Part shown: positions 50,495-58,231 of the stretch, in pieces
How the letters are laid out: each line of letters opens with the position of its first letter
Position numbering within the stretch: the first letter of the stretch is position 1
Source of the DNA: an uncultured Alphaproteobacteria bacterium
GTDB taxonomy: Bacteria > Pseudomonadota > Alphaproteobacteria > Rs-D84
NCBI GenBank assembly: GCA_947646585.1
Contig: CANSHD010000001.1
Span: 625,210 to 689,209 of the forward strand
Reading direction: 5' to 3'
DNA length: 64,000 bases
Made by a program: the position numbers and the translations under genes
The notes under the pieces: model-generated
The model's input: only the letters and a program-made list of their open reading frames with translations
What the model was told of the DNA's origin: nothing
Database searches by the model: none

Positions 50495-51127
50495 ATGGCA
50501 AGAGCAGGTGCAAAACGCAGCACTCGTAAATTGAAAATCAGCCGCCGCCTGGGTGTAAACCTGTGGGGTCAGGCGAAATCTCCGTTTAACAAGCGCAAGT
50601 ACAAGCCGGGTCAGCATGGTCCGACATCCCGCGGTGGTAATTCCTCGGATTACGCAAAGCAGATGCGTGCAAAGCAGACTTTGAAGGGCTACTATGGCAA
50701 CATTGGCGAAAAGAAGTTCCGCGCATATTATCTGGAAGCGGCCAACATGAAAGGTGACGCGCCGGATAACCTGATTGGTTTGCTGGAACGTCGTCTGGAC
50801 GCGGTCGTATATCGTGCGAAATTGGCGCCGACAGTATTCTCTGCCCGCCAGTTGGTCAGCCACGGCCACATCTATGTCAATGGCAAGCGCGTAAAGATTG
50901 CGTCTTACCAGGTAAAGCCGGGTGATGTCATCACTGTCAGCGAAAAAGCAAAGCAGATGCCGTTGGTTGTTCTGGCGCTGGAATCTGCGGAACGCACATT
51001 CCCGGATTATATCAGTGTTGACAGCGCGAACTTCACCGCGACATACACACGCGTGCCGGCATTTGCGGACGTTCCGTACCCGGTTCAGATGTTCCCGGAA
51101 TTGGTTATCGAATTCTATTCTCGTTAA
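50495..51127 (+). CDS. rpsD: 30S ribosomal protein S4
   Basis: 210 residues. Primary 16S rRNA binder. [24 protein letters not shown] and the S4 RNA-binding domain [33 protein letters not shown] are typical. A ~130-nt leader (from TTGATT near 50356) with GC-rich stems may serve autogenous control as S4 does elsewhere. AAAGGATT upstream. Confidence 0.97.
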   Translation: MARAGAKRSTRKLKISRRLGVNLWGQAKSPFNKRKYKPGQHGPTSRGGNSSDYAKQMRAKQTLKGYYGNIGEKKFRAYYLEAANMKGDAPDNLIGLLERRLDAVVYRAKLAPTVFSARQLVSHGHIYVNGKRVKIASYQVKPGDVITVSEKAKQMPLVVLALESAERTFPDYISVDSANFTATYTRVPAFADVPYPVQMFPELVIEFYSR

Positions 51128-51144
51128 TAGACCGACCGGAATAT

Positions 51145-51178
51145 TTCAAAATCCCCCACACGGGGGATTTTTTTGTTG
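51145..51178 (+). terminator. Terminator of rpsD
   Basis: AAAATCCCCCACACGGGGGATTTTTTT. Confidence 0.9.
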
Positions 51179-51190
51179 AATTATTCCGCT

Positions 51191-51290
51191 GTCATTGCAA
51201 GGAAGTGAAACGACCGCGGCAATCCAGAAAGAAATTGGAACGGTTCGTTATTAACTGGATTGCTTCGTCACTGGCGTTCCTCGCAATGAC
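51191..51290. repeat. Palindromic interspersed repeat (TCATTGCGAGG type)
   Basis: GTCATTGCAAGG...GCAATCCAG (51191-51227) is inversely repeated as CTGGATTGC...CTCGCAATGAC (51255-51290), giving a ~100-nt imperfect palindrome. Such elements are common in Rickettsiales-like and some other genomes. Confidence 0.75.
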
Positions 51291-51315
51291 AAAGGAGACT
51301 AAGTAAACTTGAATT

Positions 51316-51348
51316 GTCATTGCGAGCCCGCAGGGCGTGGCAATCCAG
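51316..51348. repeat. Half copy of the same repeat
   Basis: GTCATTGCGAG...GGCAATCCAG, a single arm 25 nt after the full palindrome; its partner arm is missing. Confidence 0.65.
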
Positions 51349-51409
51349 AAAAATCATAAAAAAAGTGGGGCCACCGTTTCTTTGATTGGAGATGAGAAGA
51401 CGGTAAAGC

Positions 51410-51580
51410 CCCAATAAAAACACCACCGAAAGTATGGTGGTTGGAGGCTCAAACAATCACTATAAATTGCACGCTTATTCAATATATTCACGTACTCCAA
51501 CCAATTGTTGGATAATTTTTATAGTGTTGGGTTTGAGGACCCGCAACAATACTTCCTTTGTTGCGTTTGGAATATTATCT
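51410..51580 (-). ncRNA. Orphan copy of the type 2 leader RNA
   Basis: On the minus strand: TCCAAC (51507-51512), middle arm GGTTGGAG (51495-51502), core GAATATATTGAATAAGC (51473-51489, identical to 54771-54787), 3' arm CTCCAACC (51439-51446) and terminator hairpin ACCACC/GGTGGT (51422-51441) with TTTTTATT. No reading frame with a signal peptide follows; the interspersed repeat does. It is therefore either a stand-alone RNA or the leader of a lost Cys-rich gene. A weak TAATAT stands at 51572-51577. Confidence 0.55.
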
Positions 51581-51700
51581 TAATTTTTTCTAAAATTCCA
51601 CAATTTTTTTATAAAAAATTATTCGCGGTATTTGTTCCTATGGCAATAATGAAAAATTGTGCAATAATCAATATACAATCACTAAACATAAATTGCATGT

Positions 51701-51734
51701 TAACGCCCAGGCCAGCCCCCATGGGCGTTTTTAT
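51701..51734 (+). terminator. Terminator in the rpsD-trpS gap
   Basis: AACGCCCA-GGCCAGCCCCCA-TGGGCGTTTTT. No gene on the + strand precedes it between 51128 and 51700, an AT-rich stretch in which I see only the repeat and the minus-strand RNA. Confidence 0.75.
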
Positions 51735-51737
51735 CGT

Positions 51738-51766
51738 TTGACATATGTGTCGGGCGGGGTTAAACT
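51738..51766 (+). promoter_or_regulatory. Promoter of the trpS leader
   Basis: TTGACA (51738-51743), 17 nt, TAAACT (51761-51766), 7 nt, ATG 51774: +1 falls on the leader-peptide start codon. Confidence 0.7.
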
Positions 51767-51773
51767 GCAAAGT

Positions 51774-51827
51774 ATGAAAAATATGGTTGATATTTTACTG
51801 CCTTCCCGTTGGCGCTTTGTCGCCTAA
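51774..51827 (+). CDS. Leaderless 17-residue leader peptide ahead of trpS
   Basis: MKNMVDILLPSRWRFVA followed by TAA. The Trp codon (51810-51812) overlaps the base of the small hairpin GGCG-CTTTGT-CGCC (51811-51824). Downstream, GCCC-GTAATTTT-GGGC (51841-51856) plus TTTCTTTTT resembles a weak terminator before trpS. The layout is that of ribosome-mediated attenuation sensing charged tRNA-Trp, for the enzyme that charges it. Only one Trp codon is present, so the evidence is the position and layout, not codon richness. Confidence 0.5.
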   Translation: MKNMVDILLPSRWRFVA

Positions 51828-51909
51828 GGTATTTTTGCATGCCCGTAATTTTGGGCTTTCTTTTTCAAAACAAACACATTAAAATTTTAAACCGGGAAAG
51901 GTATTCATT

Positions 51910-52902
51910 ATGTCAGATAAAATTGTTTTAACAGGTATCAAGCCAACCGGCACGCCGCATCTGGGCAATTACGTGGGCGCGTTAAAGCCGTTGGTTGAAA
52001 TGTCAAAGTCCAACAAAACGTTTATGTTCATCGCCGATTTGCATGCGTTGAACTTTATGCGCGACGCCGCACAGTTGCGCCGGCATACGTATGAAATCGC
52101 CGCTATTTTGGTGGCGCTGGGGCTGGATTTAAAGAACGCCGTTTTATTCCGCCAATCCGATATTGTTCAGGTTCCGCAATTATCCACAATGCTGATGAAC
52201 GTCACGCCAAAGGGGTTAATGAACCGCGCGCATTCGTACAAGGCGGCCATGGATAAAAACGCCGCCGCCGGTCTGGATACGGATGCCGGCGTTAACATGG
52301 GGCTGTATACTTATCCGATTTTGATGGCGGCGGACATTTTACTGTATAATTCCGATATTGTCCCTGTCGGCGCCGACCAGAAACAGCATGTTGAATTCGC
52401 ACGCGACATTGCGGGGTATTTCAATAATATTTACGGCGAAACGTTTAAATTGCCCGAACCTGTCATCGGCGAAGACAGCGGCATAATCCCAGGCCTGGAC
52501 GGCCGGAAAATGAGCAAGTCTTACGGCAATGTCATCCCGCTGTTCGCGCCATCCGCCGAATTAAAGAAAAAAGTAATGCGCATAATCACGGACAGCAAAC
52601 TGCCAGACGAGCCCAAAGATCCGGATACGTCCACGATATTCCAGCTGTATAAGAATTTCGCCACCCCGGCCGAGATTGCGGACCTGCGCCAAAAATTTGT
52701 TGCGGGCGGTATGGGATACGGTACGGCGAAAACGATACTGTTTGAAAAAATTGACAGCGTTTTATCCGCGCCGCGCGCCGAATATGAACGCCTGATGGCG
52801 AACACGGCCGAATTGGATAAAATATTGGACGACGGCGCCGCCCGTGCGCGCGTTGTCGCCGAACAGACGTATGCGCGCGTACGCCGCGCCATGCTGGGCT
52901 AA
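51910..52902 (+). CDS. trpS: Tryptophanyl-tRNA synthetase
   Basis: 330 residues, class I. HIGH-type motif in TGTPHLGNYVGAL and KMSKS in GRKMSKSYGNVI; HALNFMRD and DILLYNSDIVPVGADQKQHVE bind the substrates. Charges tRNA-Trp. CGGGAAAGG upstream. Preceded by a leader with a Trp-containing reading frame. Confidence 0.96.
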   Translation: MSDKIVLTGIKPTGTPHLGNYVGALKPLVEMSKSNKTFMFIADLHALNFMRDAAQLRRHTYEIAAILVALGLDLKNAVLFRQSDIVQVPQLSTMLMNVTPKGLMNRAHSYKAAMDKNAAAGLDTDAGVNMGLYTYPILMAADILLYNSDIVPVGADQKQHVEFARDIAGYFNNIYGETFKLPEPVIGEDSGIIPGLDGRKMSKSYGNVIPLFAPSAELKKKVMRIITDSKLPDEPKDPDTSTIFQLYKNFATPAEIADLRQKFVAGGMGYGTAKTILFEKIDSVLSAPRAEYERLMANTAELDKILDDGAARARVVAEQTYARVRRAMLG

Positions 52903-52931
52903 AATAACAACGAAACGAAAGGAGAGGAAGC

Positions 52932-53663
52932 ATGAATAAAAAGTTGATGTTTGGGGCCGCGTTTATTATTGTTGCCGCGGCAATATTGGCACTGGGCGAT
53001 AAAAAGCCTGCAACGCCGCGCACGATTGCGGTTGGCGGCGAATGCTTAACCACTGCGCCAAAAGACCGCACGGCGATAACCCTGCGCGTGACCACATTGG
53101 ATAAATCGGCGGCGGCGTCCATGAAGCAGGCGTCTGCAAAAATGGCGGAAATAACGGCCTACTTAAAAAAGCAGGACGTAAAAATGCAGACAACGCAGTT
53201 TGATTCCTATGAAAAGACCGAATGGGACCGCACGGCCCAGAAATCGGTTGTTCTGGGTATTGAGACAAATATAGCGGTAGAGGTTTCCGCCGACAGCATC
53301 GATACCATCGAAAAGATTCTGACCCAGTTCGCGGGACAACAGAATGTTTATTCTGAAAACCTGCGCATGTTCACCAGTTCCGAGGCCATGAAGCCCGTCC
53401 TGGAAGAATGCCTGGGCCGCGCGGTTGAAAACGCGCGCACACGCGCCAACGCATTGGCCGCGGGTGACGGAAAACGCGCGGGCAAAATGCTGGCGGTGGA
53501 ATACGGTGCCCAGACAACCAGCATTGCTCGCCCGACGGCGAATTTCCTGCGCAGTGCAAAGATGGCCGTGGCCGAAGATGCGGTTGCATACTCTGCCGGC
53601 GGCATCGTTGCCCAAGATACCCAGGTGACGGTCAATGTTTCCGCAATATTTGAAATAAAGTAA
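52932..53663 (+). CDS. SIMPL-domain (DUF541) periplasmic protein
   Basis: 243 residues, GAAAGGAGAGG upstream. N-terminal signal/anchor (about 5-20); AALIV-rich SIMPL fold with VTTLDKSAAASMKQASAKMAEITAYLKKQDVKMQTTQFD near the front and ALAAGDGKRAGKMLAVEYGAQ later. DUF541 proteins (BP26/OMP28-like) form channel-like oligomers in the periplasm; role unclear. 3 nt before xer. Confidence 0.82.
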   Translation: MNKKLMFGAAFIIVAAAILALGDKKPATPRTIAVGGECLTTAPKDRTAITLRVTTLDKSAAASMKQASAKMAEITAYLKKQDVKMQTTQFDSYEKTEWDRTAQKSVVLGIETNIAVEVSADSIDTIEKILTQFAGQQNVYSENLRMFTSSEAMKPVLEECLGRAVENARTRANALAAGDGKRAGKMLAVEYGAQTTSIARPTANFLRSAKMAVAEDAVAYSAGGIVAQDTQVTVNVSAIFEIK

Positions 53664-53666
53664 GCC

Positions 53667-54587
53667 ATGAACGAAGCCGTCGCCGCATTTACGGAATATC
53701 TGGCACAGACGAAACATTATTCTGTGCACACGGTGACGGCTTATGAAACGGATATTCATGATTTCTTAAGTTTTTATACCGACTATGCCGGGGATGGGGC
53801 GGAATTGGCCGACCTGGCGCGTGCCGATACACTGTGCTTTCGCGCATGGCTGGCGTCGCGGGCGCGCCGTAATCTGGCGCATAAATCAACCGCGCGGGCA
53901 ATGTCGTCGTTGCGCGCGTTTTACCGCTTTCTGCGGCGGCAATACGGCATTTCAAACGACAGTATCGGTTTAATATCGTCGCCAAAGGTCCCGCGTAAAT
54001 TATCCAAGGCAATTGACAGTGCCGACGTCGCAAACATGCATGAGGCCATTCGTGAAATCGATTCCGGCGACGCATGGATTGCCGCGCGCGATTGGGCGCT
54101 GGTTGTTTTAATATTCGGATGCGGCCTGCGTATATCAGAGGCACTGTCCCTGCGCAACCGCGACATTGCCGGCCGCCCTGAAACGCTGTGCATAATGGGC
54201 AAGGGGCAAAAACAGCGCGTTATTCCGATTTTGTCGGTCGTATATGATGCGATTGACAAGTATGTTGCACTGTGTCCGTTTGGCGCGGCCGGTGACGAAC
54301 CCCTGTTTCGCAGTGTGCGCGGCCTGCCGATGTCGCCGCGCATGGCTGAAAAGGTTGTTGAGAAACTGCGTAATTATCTGCAGTTGCCGGATTATGTCAC
54401 GCCGCACGCGTTGCGTCATACGTTTGCGACGGCGCTGTTGGCGGGCGGGGCGGATTTGCGCAGTCTTCAGGAATTGCTGGGGCATGCGTCATTGTCCACA
54501 ACCCAATTATATACGCGTGTGAACATGTCGGAAATAGAGAATATTTATGCGCACGCGCATCCGCGTGCCGCAACAGGCGACGAATAG
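53667..54587 (+). CDS. Tyrosine recombinase XerC/XerD-like
   Basis: 306 residues. SAM-like N-terminal domain (about 1-90), catalytic domain with Arg in GCGLRISEAL, Lys in the KGQKQRVIP hairpin, HALRHTFAT (His, Arg), LLGHASLSTTQLYTRV (His and the nucleophile Tyr). Length and motifs match chromosomal XerC/D (dimer resolution at dif), not a phage integrase. No dif site is visible nearby. Confidence 0.9.
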   Translation: MNEAVAAFTEYLAQTKHYSVHTVTAYETDIHDFLSFYTDYAGDGAELADLARADTLCFRAWLASRARRNLAHKSTARAMSSLRAFYRFLRRQYGISNDSIGLISSPKVPRKLSKAIDSADVANMHEAIREIDSGDAWIAARDWALVVLIFGCGLRISEALSLRNRDIAGRPETLCIMGKGQKQRVIPILSVVYDAIDKYVALCPFGAAGDEPLFRSVRGLPMSPRMAEKVVEKLRNYLQLPDYVTPHALRHTFATALLAGGADLRSLQELLGHASLSTTQLYTRVNMSEIENIYAHAHPRAATGDE

Positions 54588-54602
54588 CGCGCTTTTTTAA
54601 TA

Positions 54603-54631
54603 TTGATTTTTAACGATGCTTGGAATATAAT
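54603..54631 (+). promoter_or_regulatory. Promoter of the 54-kb leader RNA
   Basis: TTGATT (54603-54608), 17 nt, TATAAT (54626-54631); +1 near 54638. Confidence 0.75.
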
Positions 54632-54637
54632 TTTACT

Positions 54638-54870
54638 GTCGGCGGGTGTTCCGCTGACGGGGTGTCAGAACCTCTGCCTAAGCGTCGAAAATATAATATC
54701 GGGCGCATCGCGCCGTTTTTTATATTACGACGAAAAACAACTCCTGAACCCATCGGGTCAGGAGGGTTGCGAATATATTGAATAAGCACACAATTCTTAG
54801 GATTGTTCTGAACCTCCTGACCACCAAATTTTGGTGGTTTTTTCGTTTCGAAAAACAGGAGAAAAGAATA
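54638..54870 (+). promoter_or_regulatory. Structured leader RNA (type 2 switch-like element) before Cys-rich gene
   Basis: About 230 nt. 5' arm CTCCTGA (54741-54747) pairs with TCAGGAG in the middle arm GGTCAGGAGG (54756-54765), which can instead pair with CCTCCTGACC (54813-54822). The 3' arm overlaps the terminator ACCACCA/TGGTGGT (54820-54838) followed by six T. Core GAATATATTGAATAAGC (54771-54787) is identical in the orphan copy at 51.5 kb. The logic (5' with middle: terminator forms; middle with 3': terminator blocked) is that of an attenuator. The 5' part has further hairpins, for example CGGGCGC-ATC-GCGCCG. Confidence 0.7.
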
Positions 54871-55365
54871 ATGAAATTAAAATTTTTATTGCCGGCAGCA
54901 TTATGTTTGTCGATATCTAATACCGGTCATGCAGCTATATCTAACATATGTTGTGACCTTACGCCATCATCAGATGGTTCGTGTAAATGTTATGGCATCG
55001 GGGCCGACTGTTCTAATTGCAATGGCAGCAGCAGTGGTGGTAATTGCCCGAATTGTGAAAGTACCGATTGGACGGCATCCGGAACGGATGGATATGAAAG
55101 CCGTATAGAGGCCCTTTGCCTGGGGATCAAATGTAATAAATTTACCTATTACCGTTGTGCCAAGGGCTGGTATGGCAAGGCAATTAATTTAACAGATAGC
55201 TTAAGCGGATGCACGCGCTGTCCGTCGTCGGGCGGCGTATATGGAACAACTCTATTGGCCGGTAATGACAATGTCATAGAAGATTGTTATATACCCGGCG
55301 GAACGGTGGCCAAAGATGGAACAGGCACATTTGAATATACGGCGGATTGTTATTATTCGGAATAA
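54871..55365 (+). CDS. Secreted cysteine-rich protein with shared C-terminal motif
   Basis: 164 residues from ATG 54871 (ACAGGAG upstream; a TTG start at 54778 would run through the terminator). Signal peptide of about 20 residues ending GHA. About 16 Cys: CCDLTPSSDGSCKCYGIGAD, then CSNCNGSSSGGNCPNCES, CLGIKCN, RCAKGWYG, and the best copy of the ending: GCTRCPSSGG, EDCYIPGG, KDGTGTFEYT, CYYSE. Probably disulfide-rich and at the surface or in the periplasm. Function unknown. Confidence 0.65.
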   Translation: MKLKFLLPAALCLSISNTGHAAISNICCDLTPSSDGSCKCYGIGADCSNCNGSSSGGNCPNCESTDWTASGTDGYESRIEALCLGIKCNKFTYYRCAKGWYGKAINLTDSLSGCTRCPSSGGVYGTTLLAGNDNVIEDCYIPGGTVAKDGTGTFEYTADCYYSE

Positions 55366-55390
55366 AAAACGCCCGATGGGGCGTTTTTAA
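55363..55390. terminator. Bidirectional terminator
   Basis: AAAAAACGCCCGATGGGGCGTTTTT between convergent genes. Confidence 0.85.
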
Positions 55391-55707
55391 AATTCTGCCA
55401 ATTTTACCTGGCCTGGATTGTTCTCGGACGGTTTCTTTTTAAAGAAATAATACATGGCGCCTACAAACACCGCGCCAACCGCGACGGATATGACGACTAT
55501 CTCGCCCGTGTTTTTGTGCTTTTTGGATTTTGTCGGTGCATTCGCAGGACAATAATAAGGTTGGCCTTTCGCATCAAGGCAAACGTTTGGCTTGCTTTGC
55601 CAGTTTTCGTTAAGTGACGGCAAATCCCCGTCCGGACGCCCGCCGTTGGCGCACATTGGGCCGAATATTGCAAATGCGAACAGTATTGCTGCGAATGATT
55701 TTTTCAT
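55387..55707 (-). CDS. Small hypothetical protein with signal peptide and C-terminal TM
   Basis: 106 residues from ATG 55707 (GAAAGGAAT upstream). Signal peptide MKKSFAAILFAFAIFGPMCANG, a short periplasmic part with two Cys (NVCLDAKGQPYYCPAN), a basic stretch, one TM (about 70-88) and a Lys-rich tail. No family recognised. Confidence 0.55.
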   Translation of the reverse strand: MKKSFAAILFAFAIFGPMCANGGRPDGDLPSLNENWQSKPNVCLDAKGQPYYCPANAPTKSKKHKNTGEIVVISVAVGAVFVGAMYYFFKKKPSENNPGQVKLAEF

Positions 55708-55768
55708 GGCTATTCCTTTCCATATATTCGTATCATATCCGTCCGTGCAATTTAACACAAGACAAAAA

Positions 55769-55798
55769 TAAGAAAACCGCCGCCGGGCGGTTTTTGTT
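55769..55798 (-). terminator. Terminator of the smpB unit
   Basis: Minus strand AAAACCGCCCGGCGGCGGTTTTC with T-run TTATTTTTG after it. Confidence 0.65.
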
Positions 55799-56063
55799 AC
55801 TTTGTTTTTCTTTTGTCCGCGCGCACCGCAAAGAATATTGCCGCATTCTGCTGGTGCATGCCGATGACGTTCGCCGGATTTGCAATCTCGGTTGCGGGGG
55901 TAATGCCGCGGTTCTGCATGTGGTACAGCATGATTATTTTTTCCGCCGTGCGCATAATCGCCAATGCCGCCGGGGATTTTACCGGTGCAAACGTCGCGAT
56001 ATTGTTAATCATAAATTTTGCCTTGCGATAGTCGGCGCCGGTTACAATATTGTTTGCCTTCAT
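55797..56063 (-). CDS. Small hypothetical protein behind smpB
   Basis: 88 residues, mostly helical and Ala/Ile-rich (NIVTGADYRKAKFMINNIAT), with a basic end (RADKRKTK). No signal peptide. It starts 3 nt after smpB and is cotranscribed with it. No family recognised. Confidence 0.5.
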   Translation of the reverse strand: MKANNIVTGADYRKAKFMINNIATFAPVKSPAALAIMRTAEKIIMLYHMQNRGITPATEIANPANVIGMHQQNAAIFFAVRADKRKTK

Positions 56064-56066
56064 GCG

Positions 56067-56537
56067 TTACACCCTTTTTAATATTCTTGCCTTGTTTTTA
56101 TCCCATTCGCGACGTTTTATCGTTTCCCGCTTGTCTATTTTGTTTTTACCGTATCCGACACCCAGTAAAACCTTTAACCGGCCGCGGTTGTTAAAGTACA
56201 TTTTCAGCGGCACGACGGTGGCGCCTTTGTCCTGTAATTTTCCAATAAGTCTGTTGATTTGTGCGCGATGCAGCAGCAGCTGGCGCGGCCGCCGCTCGTC
56301 AAAATTGATAATGCGCGCCGCCGTGGGCAGTTTTTGAATTTCCACCCCGGCCAGAAACAGATTTGTCCCGCGCTTTTGTACAAAGCCGTCAACAATCGTT
56401 ACCAGTCCGTATCTGATGGATTTTATTTCCGCCCCGGTCAGTGAAATTCCAGCCTCTATCGTATCGTCAATAGAGTAGGCGTACCGCGCCTTGCGGTTTT
56501 CGGAAACCTGACCTGATTTAATAATTTGCCTTGCCAT
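56067..56537 (-). CDS. smpB: SsrA-binding protein SmpB
   Basis: 156 residues. Brings tmRNA to stalled ribosomes. NRKARYAYSIDDTIEAGISLTGAEIKSIR, the beta-barrel, and the basic tail KRETIKRREWDKNKARILKRV are diagnostic. Almost leaderless: minus strand TTGATT-N17-TAAAAT ends 8 nt before ATG 56537. No tmRNA gene is visible in the window. Confidence 0.95.
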   Translation of the reverse strand: MARQIIKSGQVSENRKARYAYSIDDTIEAGISLTGAEIKSIRYGLVTIVDGFVQKRGTNLFLAGVEIQKLPTAARIINFDERRPRQLLLHRAQINRLIGKLQDKGATVVPLKMYFNNRGRLKVLLGVGYGKNKIDKRETIKRREWDKNKARILKRV

Positions 56538-56545
56538 CGGGATAT

Positions 56546-56574
56546 ATTTTATCTCTTTGCCGGGGAAAAATCAA
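56546..56574 (-). promoter_or_regulatory. Near-leaderless promoter of smpB
   Basis: Minus strand TTGATT (56569-56574), 17 nt, TAAAAT (56546-56551), 8 nt, ATG 56537. Confidence 0.6.
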
Positions 56575-56577
56575 ATG

Positions 56578-57339
56578 TTATGACAGTTTTATCTTTGGAT
56601 ACAGCCGTCCCGTGTTTTCTGCCAGGATTGTATCCAGCGTCGCCATGTCCACCCCGTGCAAATCCGCCAGAACGCGCGCCGTGTCGGCCACCATAAACGG
56701 CTCGCACGATTTCCCGCGGTGCGGCACCGGCGCACAGTACGGACCGTCTGTTTCAATTACAATCCGGTCCAGCGGAATTTTACGAAATGTTTCGCGTACC
56801 GCGTCCGAATTTTTAAATGTCAAAATGCCGCTGGCGGAAAAGAAAAACCCGCGGTCCAGCATTTTGCGCGCCAATTCCCATGAGCTGGTATAGCAATGCA
56901 TGACGCCCGGCACGTCGCCGGTTAAGATTTCCGCCGTGTCGTCCTCCGCCTCGCGCGTGTGAATCGCCACGGGCAGGCCGCACCGGCGCGCAATGTCCAG
57001 TTGCCGGCGAAACAGCTCTATCTGTGCCATGCGGTTGTCCGTGCCGTAATGGTAATCCAGACCGATTTCCCCGATGCCGACCACCCGCGGATTGGATAAA
57101 ACGTTATCGGTTAAATACGCGTCCGCATCCGTCGGCGCGTATTCCGGGTGAATGCCGATTGTGCACCATACGTTGTCGTGTGCCCGTGCAATGCCCAACG
57201 CCGCGCCGATATCCGCCGGGTCCGCGGTCGGACATATTATCGTGCCGACGCCCGCGTCCGCCGCGCGCCCCAGCACGGCGGACAAATTATCCCCGCACAT
57301 TGTCGCATCTGTTAAATGACAGTGCGTGTCTATAAGCAT
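56578..57339 (-). CDS. tatD: TatD-family metal-dependent deoxyribonuclease
   Basis: 253 residues, TIM barrel. DTHCHLTD gives the first metal ligands, later GEIGLDYHYGT, HTREAEDD and ETDGPYCAPVPHRGK. It starts 10 nt inside the end of holB and is the last gene of dacC-holB-tatD; holB-tatD neighbourhood is common in bacteria. Confidence 0.92.
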   Translation of the reverse strand: MLIDTHCHLTDATMCGDNLSAVLGRAADAGVGTIICPTADPADIGAALGIARAHDNVWCTIGIHPEYAPTDADAYLTDNVLSNPRVVGIGEIGLDYHYGTDNRMAQIELFRRQLDIARRCGLPVAIHTREAEDDTAEILTGDVPGVMHCYTSSWELARKMLDRGFFFSASGILTFKNSDAVRETFRKIPLDRIVIETDGPYCAPVPHRGKSCEPFMVADTARVLADLHGVDMATLDTILAENTGRLYPKIKLS

Positions 57340-58229
57340 TTTTTTATTTCCGTTATGATTTTAAATACGGCGATTTCGGGTTCCAGATTAACGCGCGCGA
57401 TATCCGCGATTGCATGTGTGACCCGCGGATACAAATCCGCCAGACCAAACGCCGCCACCGCGTCCAGTAAAATCCTGTGCAGTGCCGGCTCCGGCGCGAT
57501 TTTTTTTGCCATTGCCATCATGTCGCCGTATCCGGCGCGCGGATTGTTCAGCAATTCGACCAGTTCATCGTAAATAACATCGCCGCCCGATGCCTTCAGT
57601 GCCGCAATGCGCCCGAAACTGCCGTTGGCCAGTTTCAGGGTCGAAGTGCTGACATCGGCGTCGGGGATGAATTTTGCGCACAGCTCGCGCAGTTGTGAAA
57701 TATTAAGCGGGCGCATCTTTTCAACGCGCGCACGTGAACGGACCGTCGGCAAAACGTTCGCCAGCTGGTGCGTCACCAACAGGAACAATGTTTTTGCCGG
57801 CGGCTCCTCCAGCAGTTTTAATATCGCGTTCGATGCGGCGGTATTCAGTTCGTCCACCGAATCAATCAGAACCACGCGCCAGTCGCCGGACATGGACGAC
57901 ATCTGCATGCGCTCTATCATTGCGCGCACGGTATAAACGGAAATAACCTTGCCGTCGGATTTGCTTTTTCCGTCCTTGTCGATATTGCGTTCCAAATCAA
58001 TTATGAAAAAGTCGCCGACATTGCCGTACACCATTTTTGCGATTTTATACGCCAGTGTCGCCTTGCCGATACCCTTCGGTCCCGTCAGCATCCACACCGG
58101 GTGCATCGGATGCGTGTCGCGCGCGGCCCATGCGTTCATAAAAGACTGCATGACATCGGCGTGCCCGACCAATGTGTCGTTGTCCATCGGGTGCGGGAAA
58201 GAATATGCCGGTGTCTTCTTTGGGGCCAT
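57330..58229 (-). CDS. holB: DNA polymerase III subunit delta'
   Basis: 299 residues. Clamp-loader subunit. MLTGPKGIGKATLAYKIAKMVYG is the P-loop region, IDSVDELNTAASNAILKLLEEPPAKTLFLLVTH the Walker B/sensor part with the SRC-like RSRAR. Starts 2 nt after the carboxypeptidase gene and overlaps tatD. Confidence 0.88.
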   Translation of the reverse strand: MAPKKTPAYSFPHPMDNDTLVGHADVMQSFMNAWAARDTHPMHPVWMLTGPKGIGKATLAYKIAKMVYGNVGDFFIIDLERNIDKDGKSKSDGKVISVYTVRAMIERMQMSSMSGDWRVVLIDSVDELNTAASNAILKLLEEPPAKTLFLLVTHQLANVLPTVRSRARVEKMRPLNISQLRELCAKFIPDADVSTSTLKLANGSFGRIAALKASGGDVIYDELVELLNNPRAGYGDMMAMAKKIAPEPALHRILLDAVAAFGLADLYPRVTHAIADIARVNLEPEIAVFKIITEIKKCL

Positions 58230-58231
58230 TG

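Noticed and set aside
51505..51741. 78-residue reading frame in the rpsD-trpS gap
   Set aside because: No ribosome site, AT-rich low-complexity codons, and it runs through the middle of the minus-strand RNA and into a terminator.
51738..51909. T-box riboswitch controlling trpS
   Set aside because: No AGGGUGGNACCGCG-type T-box sequence and no specifier loop; the leader peptide explains the layout better.
53667..54587. Phage integrase marking a prophage
   Set aside because: Length and motifs match housekeeping XerC/D, the neighbours are core genes and no att repeats flank it.
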